From: Thalassia testudinum
Taxonomy: Eukaryota; Streptophyta; Magnoliopsida; Alismatales; Hydrocharitaceae
Reading direction: 5' to 3'
Length of the DNA: 64,000 nt
Assembly: GCA_037157565.1 (NCBI GenBank)
Contig: JAZHRO010000013.1
Span: 121,286,001-121,350,000, forward strand
Part shown: piece by piece, positions 54,668-64,000 of the stretch
How positions within the stretch are numbered: position 1 is the first letter of the stretch
How the letters are laid out: each line of letters starts with the position of its first letter
Translations under genes and position numbers: made by a program
Notes under the pieces: generated by a model
The model's database searches: none
What the model was told of the DNA's origin: nothing
The model's input: only the letters and a program-made list of their open reading frames with translations

Positions 54668-56917
54668 TGATACAGATCTTATGCGGTTTGCAAAAATACA
54701 TCATTATAACGCATAAAATCGAACTCTTAAATTTATAAAACCTAGGTAGGGAGGTATCTAGGGTCATCCAAGGAGGCAATATGTTGCAAAATTGAATCCC
54801 TTGCTCAGAAATGGAAATCAACTTTCTTTTTGTTGCTTTCAAAGATGTAATTTTTATAGTTTGAAATAACTAAAGCAATGCGGATTTGATGCTGGGAAGG
54901 TGACTAACACCTAAAATTACTAAATTAAAACCTAAGCGACAAGTAATTCCTCTCTTTAAGCTCACCCTAGGTAGGTGGAAACCTAGAGTAATTAGAGAGA
55001 GGGGGTGATTACAGTAAGGTAAAAGTAAAATTGCGAAAAACACAATTAAGAAAAAGTCAACTTTTCAAGAGGAGAAAAAATATTTTACAAAACCCCAGTA
55101 AAGGAATGCATCTACTACTAGAAATCAAAAACATAAAAAGTAAAAACACTAGCCCCCTGATGATGATGATGGTCAAGGAGAGATAGAGGCTTCTTGCTCC
55201 AAGCCTAGCAGCTCCCGGGCTTGAAAAGAAGTCCTCCAACTCCTTCCTTGTAAAGCTCCTTCAAGGTGAAGACCTCCAAGATAAGCCCTCAAAGGGGGCA
55301 TGCCCTATGCTCCTCCAAGGTGGATGGTTCCACCTTCAATTCTCCTCGAATGCCTAGCTGTCCTCCACTGTGAAGAGAGTCTCCTCCTTGGCATGACACA
55401 AGGAAGAAGAGAGAAGGGGGACGAAGGCACCAAGGGGGCAGGTAGGATGCCCCCTTAATCTTCGTCTCTTCTTCTCCTTCCTTGGACGTGAGTTAGGGTG
55501 GATGTAGGGTGGAATTACACCAAATGGTTGATGGGAAAAATGGTGGTGGTTAAGGGTCTTTTTATAGAGTAGGATGGGGGGTATAGGTGGCTCATGGAAT
55601 GAATGGCTAGGATGGGATTTAAGGGAAGTTAGTAGATCCTACGGCTGCCAACCCAAGGGTCACATAGGTGGTAGTTATGGGTGGTTGTGTCCCTTGAAGT
55701 TGGTGCCAAAATGCCCTTGTAGAAGAGGGATTATGTGGCACCAAGGTAGGGTTCTAGGAGGGGGGTATGTGGATGGTCGATGTGGCTTGGAGGGGGAAGG
55801 TGTAGGGCCATGATGTGAGGGTATTTTGGCACCAAAAGGGAGGGGTGGTTAGCGTAGTTTTTGGCGCCAAAATTGGTGCCTTTTGGTGGTGGTGATGGCA
55901 TGAAAAGGTGGCTAGGTGGTGGTGCCAAAAGGTGTAGGGTGGAGCTAGCTTAGGTGAGCTTAGGTAGGCTTAGTTGGTGGAGCTAGTTAGGTAGGGTTTT
56001 AGGGTATTGGATTGCCAAGGGAGCTAGAGTTTAGATAAGCTAAGCTAGATAAGCAAGCTTAGATAGTAGTAAAGTAGAGGAGGAGGCAATTGGAACTAGG
56101 GTTTGAGGGGAGGAGCTGGATAGAAGAAGTCTGGAGCTGAACTGGAGGTGGCAGCTGCTGAAGAGGGTGGCATGGAGCTACTTTAGCTAGCTTAGCTACT
56201 AGTTCCTTGCTAGCTACTAAGCCATGCTAAATCAAGATGGCTTCTGCTGAAAGGAGCTGAGGTGAGCTAGGTCTGATGCTCCCAGGGAGGACCTAGCTAG
56301 TTGAGGCAGCTAAGGTAGCATAGCTCAACTAAGTTGAGCTAAGCTAAGTACCTGGGAGCTGGACTTGAGCTTCCTGAGCTAAGATGAAGTCATCTTTAGC
56401 TGGCTAGAGTTGAGTGGATCTGGATGTAGTTAGTCCTGAGCTGAGGTGAACTCCAATCAACTCAGCTGAGCTAGCTAGAGCTCCCAGTGAACTGATGGGA
56501 GCTGAGATGAGCTAGACTCAACTAAGTTGAGCTAGATTGAGCTGACTTGAGCTAAGGTGAGCTAAGATGAGCTCTCTTAAGTTGTCATTCGGCTTGGATG
56601 AGATGGATGGAGCTGGGATGAGCTAACCCTAGCTCAAGTGAGCTGGATTCTAGCTATGGTGAGCTGGATCAAGCTGAGTTCCAGCTGGTTTGAGCTTTTC
56701 TTTCACCAATTGCCTTCTTGAGTGCTAGGGTTCTAGATATCTGACAATCTATTTAACCCTAACACTCAAAAACATATCAAAAAGATAATAAAAAGTAAAA
56801 TGCATGCCTAACCTAATTTATGACTAAATGCAACCCAAAAAATCCATTTGCGGAGCAAAAACCTAAGAGCTAGGTTTGTTTTAATTCATAAGAATGATGA
56901 TAAACTGGTGTTTATCA
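54668..56917 (-). repeat. 3' LTR of element H (2250 bp)
   Basis: It starts TGATAAACACCAGTTTATCA on the minus strand and ends GTATCA at 54668. It contains the AGCT-rich tract (about 55930-56700), TTTTGGCGCCAAAA (55859-55872) and a TATA box CTATAAA at 55567-55561. Arms CTCCCAGG (56279-56286) and CCTGGGAG (56351-56358) close an 80-base imperfect hairpin that includes TAGCTCAACT/AGTTGAGCTA. The polypurine tract next to it (GCATGCAGGTG) is damaged compared with GCATGGGGGTG in G. Confidence 0.88.
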
Positions 56918-58288
56918 CACCTGCATGCTTATCTTTTTCTAGTCTCTTAGCAAAACTTTAATTTTTACAAAATGGAATTTTGGGGAAATTTAATTTTTTT
57001 GACTTTTGAGGAAAAACATATTACGGGACCTTGGTTGATCTAAACACAGGAGGTACAGGAATTGTTAAAGATAAAATCGGGATTTATTTTTAGACCCAAA
57101 AATTAGACAAAAACGAGATCAATATATCCTCAAAAAAATTCACAGATTAACCCCTTTTTAGTTTAGATGACTTGAAATTTTTATTTTTAAAATTTTTCTG
57201 GTACTTGAATTTGATTCACAACTTGCAAAAACCTTTAAAACCTTGTGTCCATGCTTGTGAAGAGCCAACATTTATAAGGGAGTGTTTTTAGTTAAATTTC
57301 TTTTTTTCTCTCCCCCCATGCTTACTTTTAGCTTAGTCTTACAATAGATGTGTCAGAATCATCATTCTCGTTACCAAACCTCGAGGGGGCTCTACTACCA
57401 ATACTTTGAGATAACACTGTTCATGACACCACCTAGGAGATCACAACCCAAAAACACAATGCAATGTAAAGGGGCACTCCAAGCAAACTCAAGCTCTTAC
57501 TCTGATATTATAGGTAGAGCACCGTCCATGACACTTGAGCTTGCAAAAATGTGCTTTAATGCTCCATCTAAGGATATGAAATATAGATATGGAGCAGCGC
57601 CGAGGCGGTAACATGTTGACATCGCGTCCTCAAAGGAGGCATTTTCCTCCTCGATGGTGGGAACTCAAACCGATGATCTGCTACAGACTTTTATTGAGGC
57701 CAAACAAGGGGGCTTTTCTAATTTGTAGTTGTTTTAAGGTGTTGTTTTGTGTATGAAATTTGACACAAGAAGTTTTGCACGAGATGCAAGTTTTTGAATC
57801 AGAAACTAAGCCAAATACTCTTCCATATTACAAAAGTGGATCAAGTCAGCTGAACTATCATGAGTTCTGGTAGAATGATTTAAAAGGATATTTGATCTAG
57901 TCTAAAGATAGACCCTGAAATTCTAATGATCAAATCCGTATCCTTATCCCTAGTTTGTTAAAAATTAAACCCCATTGTACCAAAAGTGATTTTTCAACCT
58001 TAGTCTTGATTTCAAAATTTTCCTCAAAAATTTTCAACATTTTTATTTTTTTGGGTGTGCATCCAAAAAATAAGAAAATGACAAAAGACAAAAAAATGCA
58101 TATTTTTAGGTTTTGAAAATCCTAAATCGATTGTCAAAATTTAAAAAATACCCCCCATGCTTATGATATGCAATGTCCTTATGCATTAGGAGGGAGAAGG
58201 GATCACCTTAGTGAAAGGCGGTCGGGTTTAGGATGGTCAAAACCTAGAAAAAGAAAGGGAGAAAAAAAAAGGAAAAATGATGGGTTAC
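56918..58288 (-). other. 3' non-coding region of element H
   Basis: It aligns with 60528-61900 of G and with 53092-54325 of E reversed. The largest frame is 87 codons on the opposite strand, without domain. It ends at GTTAC (58284-58288), the left target duplication of G; in G the uninterrupted sequence at this place continues CTCCCATCC. Confidence 0.65.
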
Positions 58289-60527
58289 TGATGCGAAATT
58301 TGGCGTGATTTGTAAAAGCAGGTTTTTAAGTCGTTGTAACAAGTCAAATCGCAAATGCTTTTAAAATTTATAACCTAGATAGTGGGGTATCTAAGGTCGT
58401 CCAAGGAGGCAATATGCTTGCAATCAAATCTCTTGCTTAAAAAATAAAACTCAACTTTCTTTTTGGTTTTTTCAATATATCATTTTTTTTTCTATTTTGT
58501 AATTAAAATAACGAGGATTTCAAATTAATGATAACTACCCCTAATAGTAAACCTAGGTGACAAGAGCTACCTTCCTTCTAAGCTCACCCTAGGCACATGA
58601 AGGCCTAGGGTAATTAGAGAGGAAGGGAAGTGAGTGCACAAAAAAGGGAAATTCAAATAGCAATCAAGACAAACCAATCTAATGAAGGCAACTTGTATAA
58701 AATTGAGGAATTGTTTAACAAGAATCTAGTAGAAGAATGCTTGAACTACTAGAATTGAAAAAATGCATATAATGAAAACACAAAAATCCTCTGAAATGAT
58801 GGTGAAGATGGTGAGGCTCTTGCTCCAATTGTGGCTACTCTCGCAATCAAAAAGAGCTCCTCCTTCTTGCAAAATTCTTCAAGGTGTAGCTTCCTTGGCA
58901 AACCCTAAAGTAGGGGGCGTGCTAAGGCTTTCCTCCAAGGTGGCGTGGACCACCTTCAAGACCTCCTCCAAAGGACTTCCTTGCCTAGCTTCTCCTTTGG
59001 TTGGCTTGGGCATAAGAGAGAAGGGAAGAGGGGAAGGCACCAAGGGGACAGAGTATCCCCTTAATCTTCTTCTTCTTCTTCACTCTTGGGCGTGAGCTTT
59101 AGGTAGAATATGAGAGGTATTTTGCTAGCCAAGGATGGGTTGTAAGGTGATGGGTATTGGTCTTTTCATAGGGTAGGATGAGAGGGTTAAGGTGACTCTT
59201 GAGATGGATGGGTAAGATGGGAAGATGGGGGTGGTTAGGTGATCCTAGGGCTAAGGAGAGTTGGCGCCAAGTGGGGGGATGTGAAGGTGGTAGTTATGGT
59301 TGTGGAGAGGCACCTAAAGGTAACACCAAGCATGGAGAGGTGCCTTGGTTTTGGCACCACCATGAAGGCTTCTAGAAGGGGGGGTTAGGTGGATGGCTAG
59401 GATAGGTTGTAGGGTTATGTGTAGGGCCATGTTCTGGGGGTGTTTTGGTGCCAAAAGGGAGGGCTTCTAGAAGGTTATTTTGGCACCAAAATAAGGTGTC
59501 TTTTGGGTGTAGTTGAGGGGCTAGGAGGTGTCCATCTTGGCGCCAAAATTGAGTAGAGGTTTAGGTAGCTTAGGTGGACTAGGTAAGCTTAGTTGGTGGA
59601 GCTAGCTAGGGTTGAGTTGAAGGTGGAGGATGGCCAAGGAGTTGGATGCTAGCTAAACTAAGCTAGCTTAGCTAGTAATGGAGTAGAGGAGGAGGCAATG
59701 GGAGCTAGGGTTTGAGGAGAGGAGCTGGATATGAAGAGTCTAGAGCTGAAATGGAGCTAGCAGCTACTGAAGGGGGTGGATTGGAGCTACTCTAGCTGGC
59801 TTAGCTTGCTAGTTCTTTGCTAGCTACTAAGCCAAGCTAAAGTAAGATGGCTTCTACCATGATGAGCTGAGGTGAGCAGGGTCTGGTGCTCCCGGGGAGG
59901 ATCAAGCTGGTTGAGGTAGCTAAGGTAGCTTAGCTCAACTAAGTTGAGCTTAGCTGAGTCCCCGGGAGATAGACTTGAGCTTTCTGAGCTGGGATGAATT
60001 CATCTTCAACTGGTTGGAGTTGAGTGGAGCTAGATGTAGTTGGACCTGAGCTGGGGAGAACTCCAGTAAACTCAGTTGAGCTAGCTAGAGCTCCCTGTGG
60101 ACTAGTGGGAGCTAAGATGAGCTAGACTTTGTTAAGTTGAGGTGGATCTGAGCTGACCTGAGCTAGGGTGAGCTAAGATGAGCTCTCTTGAGTTTCTATT
60201 CAGCTAATATGTGCTGAATGGAGTTAGAATGAGCTAACCCTAGTCCAAGTGAGCTGGATTTCAGGTGTGGTGAGCTGGATCAAGCTGAGTTCCAGCTAGT
60301 CTGGGCTTCTTCTTCAGTAGTTACCTTCCTGAGTGCTAGGATTTTAGGGATCTGTATATCTGTTCATCCCTAACACACAAAAACACATTAAAAAGACAAG
60401 AAAAATGCAATGCATGCCTATCCTAATTTATAACTAAATGCAACCCCAAAAACCCATTTGCAAAGCAAAATCCTAAGAGCTAGGATTATTTTAATGCAAA
60501 AAAATGATGATAAACTGGCGTTTATCA
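58289..60527 (-). repeat. 3' LTR of element G (2239 bp)
   Basis: TGATAAACGCCAGTTTATCA at the start on the minus strand, CGCATCA at the end. The AGCT-rich tract is at about 59560-60310. Exact TTGGCGCCAA sites are at 59261-59270 and 59537-59546. Arms CTCCCGGGGA (59889-59898) and TCCCCGGGAG (59959-59968) close an 80-base imperfect hairpin. The TATA box of the relatives is changed to CTATGAAAAG here (near 59170), which suggests a weakened promoter. Confidence 0.88.
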
Positions 60528-61950
60528 CACCCCCATGCTTATCTTTTGCTAGTCTCTTAGAAAAACTTTAATTTATAAAATGAAATTTTTGGGAAATCTA
60601 ATCTTTTCGACTTTTGAGGAGAAGATTAAGGGACCTTAGTTGATCTAAACACAGGAGGCATGTGATTTGTTAAGGATAAACATCAGGATTTGTTTTTAGA
60701 TCCAAAAATTAGACAAAACGGGATCAATATATCCTCAAGAAAATTCACAAATTAATCCCTTGTTAATTCAGATGACTTGAAATTTCTACTTTTAGGATTT
60801 TTCTGGCTCATGAATCTGATTCGCAACTTGCAATATTCTTTAAAACCTTGTGTCTATGCTTATGAAAAGCCAACATTTATAGGGGCGTGGTTTTGGTTTA
60901 AAACTTTTTTTTTAAATTTTTTTCTTTATTCTCCCCCATGCTTATTTTTAGCTTAGTCTTACAACAGATGAGCCGGGATCATCATTCCCATTACCAATCC
61001 TCGAGGGGGCTCTGACACCAGTACTTCAGGATAGCACTGTCCATGACACCACCCAAGAGCTCACAACCCCAAAGCACAATGCGGTGTAAAAGGGCACTCC
61101 AAGCAAACTCAAGCTCTTAATTCGACACTAAAGGTAGAGCACCGTCCAAAACACTTGAGCTGCTAAAATGCACTTTAGTGCTCCGTCTAAAGATATGAAA
61201 TATGGATATGGAGCAACGTCGAGGCAGTAACATGTTGGCGTTGTGTCCTCAAAGGAGGCATTTTCCTCCTTCCCGGTGGTGGGAACTCAAACCAATGATT
61301 TACTTCAGACTTTTACTAAGTTCAAACAACAGAGTTTTTCTAATTTTTAGTTATTTTTAAGTGTTGGCTTGTGTTTGAAATTTGACACAGGAAGTTCCAC
61401 AAGAAATGCAAGTTTTTGAATCAGAAACTAAGACAGATACTTTCCATATTACAAAAGAGGATCAAGTCACCTGAACTATCATGAGTTCAAGTGGAATTTT
61501 AAGGAAGGATATCTAATCTAGTCTAAAAATAGACCCTGAAATTCTAATGATCAGATCCGCATCCTCATCCCTCATTTGTTAAAGATTAAATCCCATTACA
61601 TCAAAAGTGAGTTTTTCAACCTTAGTCCCAATTTGAAATTTTTCCTCAAAAAGTTTTCAACATTTTTATGTTCTTGGGGTATGCAGGCAGGAAAATAACT
61701 AAAGAAAAATGCATGTTTTTAGGTTTTGAAAATCCTAAATCGATCTTCAAATTTTAAAAACACCCCCATGCTTAAGATATGCAATGTCCTCATGCATTAG
61801 GAAGGAAAAGGGATCATCTTAATGAAGAGTAGTCGAGTTTAGAATGGTCAAAACCTGGAAAAAGAAAGGAAAAAGGAAAGAAGGAAAAAATGATGGGTTA
61901 CCTCCCATCCAGTGCTATCTTTTACGCCATTCAGCCAGGCATAGTTTACA
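60528..61950 (-). other. Polypurine tract and 3' non-coding region of element G
   Basis: AAGCATGGGGGTG (60540-60528) is the polypurine tract. The rest, about 1.4 kb, has no long frame. It shares conserved blocks with E and H, including the stretch around 60960-61270. Confidence 0.7.
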
Positions 61951-64000
61951 TTAGTGATTAAAGGTGGTTGGCTCAATGAAATTGAAGGATTCAAACGGAA
62001 GATTCAGGGTATGATCAAAATATGGCTTTAAACGTTGGCCATTGACTTGAAATGTCGTATTAGCTTTAGGATCAAAAAGATCAACAGCGCCATATGGATA
62101 AGTTTTGTGAACAATAAAGGGGTTAGTTCATTTGGATTTTAATTTGCTAGGAAAAAGACATAATCTAGCATCAAAAAGCCAAACACGTTGATTAACGTCA
62201 AAGTGTTTCCAAACAATGTATTTATCATGAAATTTCTTTGTTTGGTCTTTATAAATCATCACGTTTTCATAGGAAAAATTATGTAATTCTTCCAATTCGG
62301 TTAATTGTAGTTTTCGATGGATACCGGCATCAGATAAAGCCATGTTTAATTATTTTATTGCCCAAAAATCCCTATGTTCTAGTTCTACCGAGAGATGGCA
62401 TGCCTTCCCAAAAATCAGACGGAAGGGAGACATGCCGAGCAGGATTTTAAAAGCGGTATGGTAAGCCCATAAAGCGTCGTCCAATTTGGTGGACCAATCT
62501 TTACGGTCAGGCCTAACCGACTTTTGTAAAATATTTTTAATTTCTCGGTTAGAAACTTCTGCCTGGCCATTTGTTTGGGGGTGATAAGGTGTGGAAATTT
62601 TGTGATTAACTCCATATTTAGACAAAAGGTGACAAAATTGCGAATGAGTGAAATGTGAGCCTCCGTCACTGATAATGGCTTTTGGAATGCCGAATCTTGA
62701 GAAAATATTTTTCTTAAGAAATTCGACAACCACACGATGATCACTAGTGTGGGTGGGTATTGCTTCTATCCACTTTAAAACATAGCCAACTATGACTAGT
62801 ATATATAAATACCCACCGAAGTTGATGAATGGTCCCATGAAGTCAATGCCCCAAACATCAAAAATTTCAACCTCTAAAATAGGATTAAGGGGCATCATAT
62901 CCTTCCGAGTCATGTTGCCGATGCTCTGGCAACGCACATAGGATCGAAAAAAATTATGAGCATCTTTGTGCAAGCTGGGCCAAAAGAATCCCGCATTAAG
63001 GATTTTGGTTGCAGTTTTCTTGCCCGAAAAATGTCTGCCACAGGCCATTGAGTGACAATGTGTCAAAATATCATGGATTTTAGAGTCAGGGACACATCGT
63101 CGAATGACCTGATTAGCATAAATGCGAAAAAGGTCGGGCTCCTCCCAAAAATAGTATTTAATATCAACAAAGAACTTATCCCATTTTATTTTGGCCAATC
63201 AGCAGGGATTCGTTTTGTTGCTAAGTAGTTTGTGATGGGTGCAAAGCAAGGTAGGGTAGTAGCAGCTAAAACGCTTTCATCGGGGAATTGATTAAGTGGG
63301 GTCATTATGTCATCCGTCATAAGATGAGAGAGATGGTTGGCCACTACATTATGCGATCCCACCTTATCCTTGATTTCCAGGTCAAATTCCTAGAGTAGTA
63401 GGATCCAACAGATAAGGTGGGGTTTCGCATCTTTTTTTGTTAGCAAATATTTAAGTGTTGAGTGGTTGGTATATACAATGACATGTGACCCCAAAAGATA
63501 AGATCTAAATTTTTCTAAGGAAAATACAATGGTAAGAAGTTCCTTTTCAATTACCGTGTAATTTCGTTGTGCATCATCAAGGGTTTTACTAGCATAATAG
63601 ATCATAATGGGTTTCTTGCTAATTCTTTGCCCTAGAACGCCCCCACAACAAAATATGAGGCATCTGTCATTAATTCAAAGGGACTATTCCAATCAGGTCC
63701 CTACAAAATTGGTGCCTCAGTAACCTCCTTCTTCAACCTCAAAAAACTCTCTAGGCATTTATCATTAAAATCGAATGGCTGGTCTTTAGTAAGAAGCTGA
63801 CTTAAGGGCTTGGAGATTTGAGAAAAATTTTGTATGAATCTACGGTAGAAACCCACATGACCCCAAAAGGATCTAATTTGTTTGACAGTAGTGGGCAGTG
63901 GGAGCTTAGATATAGCATCTATTTTTGCTTTATCTACCTCGATTCCTTGTTTTGAAATAACATGGCCCAAGACAATACCTTCCTGGACCATGAAATGACT
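61951..64000 (-). pseudogene. Element G pol: RT end, RNase H, integrase
   Basis: RT C-terminus 63991-63701 (MVQEGIVLGHVISKQGIEVDKAK, TVKQIRSFWGHVGFYRRFIQNFSQISKPL). A one-base deletion near 63637 within GGGGC(T)GTTCTAGGG shifts the frame in RNase H. The next part, [22 protein letters not shown], ends at TAG in [12 protein letters not shown] near 63391. Integrase 63198-62350 keeps all three catalytic positions: [18 protein letters not shown] and [16 protein letters not shown]. In the zinc region the first Cys of CVRC is Tyr (SYVRC). Stops follow at 62344 (CAA to TAA) and 62125 (TGG to TGA). The C-terminus ends FESFNFIEPTTFNH, stop at 61951. Confidence 0.88.

Larger units (their letters stand above)
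54668..58288 (-). mobile_element. Element H: 3' end of an Athila-like element, cut by element G
   Basis: On the minus strand only the 3' non-coding region (58288-56918) and the 3' LTR (56917-54668) are present. The pol-side remainder would be to the right of element G, outside the window. It is inserted in the 3' LTR of E. Same family as B, E and G. Confidence 0.82.
58289..64000 (-). mobile_element. Element G: Athila-like gypsy retrotransposon, 3' half
   Basis: On the minus strand from the right edge: end of RT, RNase H, integrase ending 61951, 3' non-coding region, polypurine tract, 3' LTR 60527-58289. It is inserted in the 3' region of H. Among the four copies of this family it has the best preserved integrase. 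Confidence 0.87.

Overview
The window looks like repeat-rich plant nuclear DNA, probably from a flowering plant with a large genome. I find no intact host gene, no rRNA or functional tRNA gene, and nothing bacterial. Almost every base can be placed in LTR retrotransposons nested in one another. The Ty3/gypsy copies are Athila-like: their RT reads DYRKLN...FIDQ...FMDDFS, their protease has DLGASIN, and their primer-binding sites match tRNA-Asp. One copy is a Ty1/copia element of SIRE/Maximus type with a tRNA-iMet primer site and an env-like third ORF. There is also one zinc-knuckle fragment that resembles a LINE ORF1. All boundaries come from hand alignment of TG...CA ends, target-site duplications (TSDs) and repeated copies, so allow a few bases of error.

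Layout. The oldest element is E (+ strand, 26062-54667). Its 5' LTR was hit by element D (-, 15097-26061) and by a large solo LTR, K (26757-32561, TSD GTACA). K contains the solo LTR A2 (30119-31900). The reverse transcriptase of E was split by the SIRE-like element I (-, 38210-48861), whose 3' LTR contains the copia solo LTR J (39182-40453, TSD ATAAA). The 3' region of E holds the solo LTR F (51413-53091, TSD ATATC). Its 3' LTR was cut by element H (-, 54668-58288), which was in turn cut by element G (-, 58289 to the right edge). On the left, the 3' LTR of D was hit by element B (-, 5205-15096). The gag of B holds the solo LTR F2 (7843-9538, TSD TTAGG). B is truncated at 5205 against the zinc-knuckle fragment, and that fragment is interrupted by element A (-, 1-4217, running off the left edge).

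B, E, G and H belong to one family, with LTRs of about 2.25 kb that start TGATAAAC. A, A2 and F have LTRs of about 1.7-1.8 kb with a shared promoter layout. D, K, F2, I and J are further families.

Coding capacity is decayed throughout. Most in-frame stops I checked are C-to-T or G-to-A changes at Gln or Trp codons, and the tRNA-Asp primer sites differ from the canonical sequence only by such transitions. The exception is element A, whose leftmost reading frame is open over 1.26 kb apart from one TAG.

I found no new multi-gene system. The most unusual signal is non-coding. The U3 promoters of several unrelated LTR families carry dense, family-specific palindromes upstream of a TATA box: an ordered hairpin series around a G-box in A/A2/F, E2F-like TTGGCGCCAA sites and AGCT arrays in the B/E/G/H family, TTGGTCGATCAA arrays in I, and GTACCGGTAC arrays in J. 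Most of the gypsy LTRs also begin with a short stem-loop.
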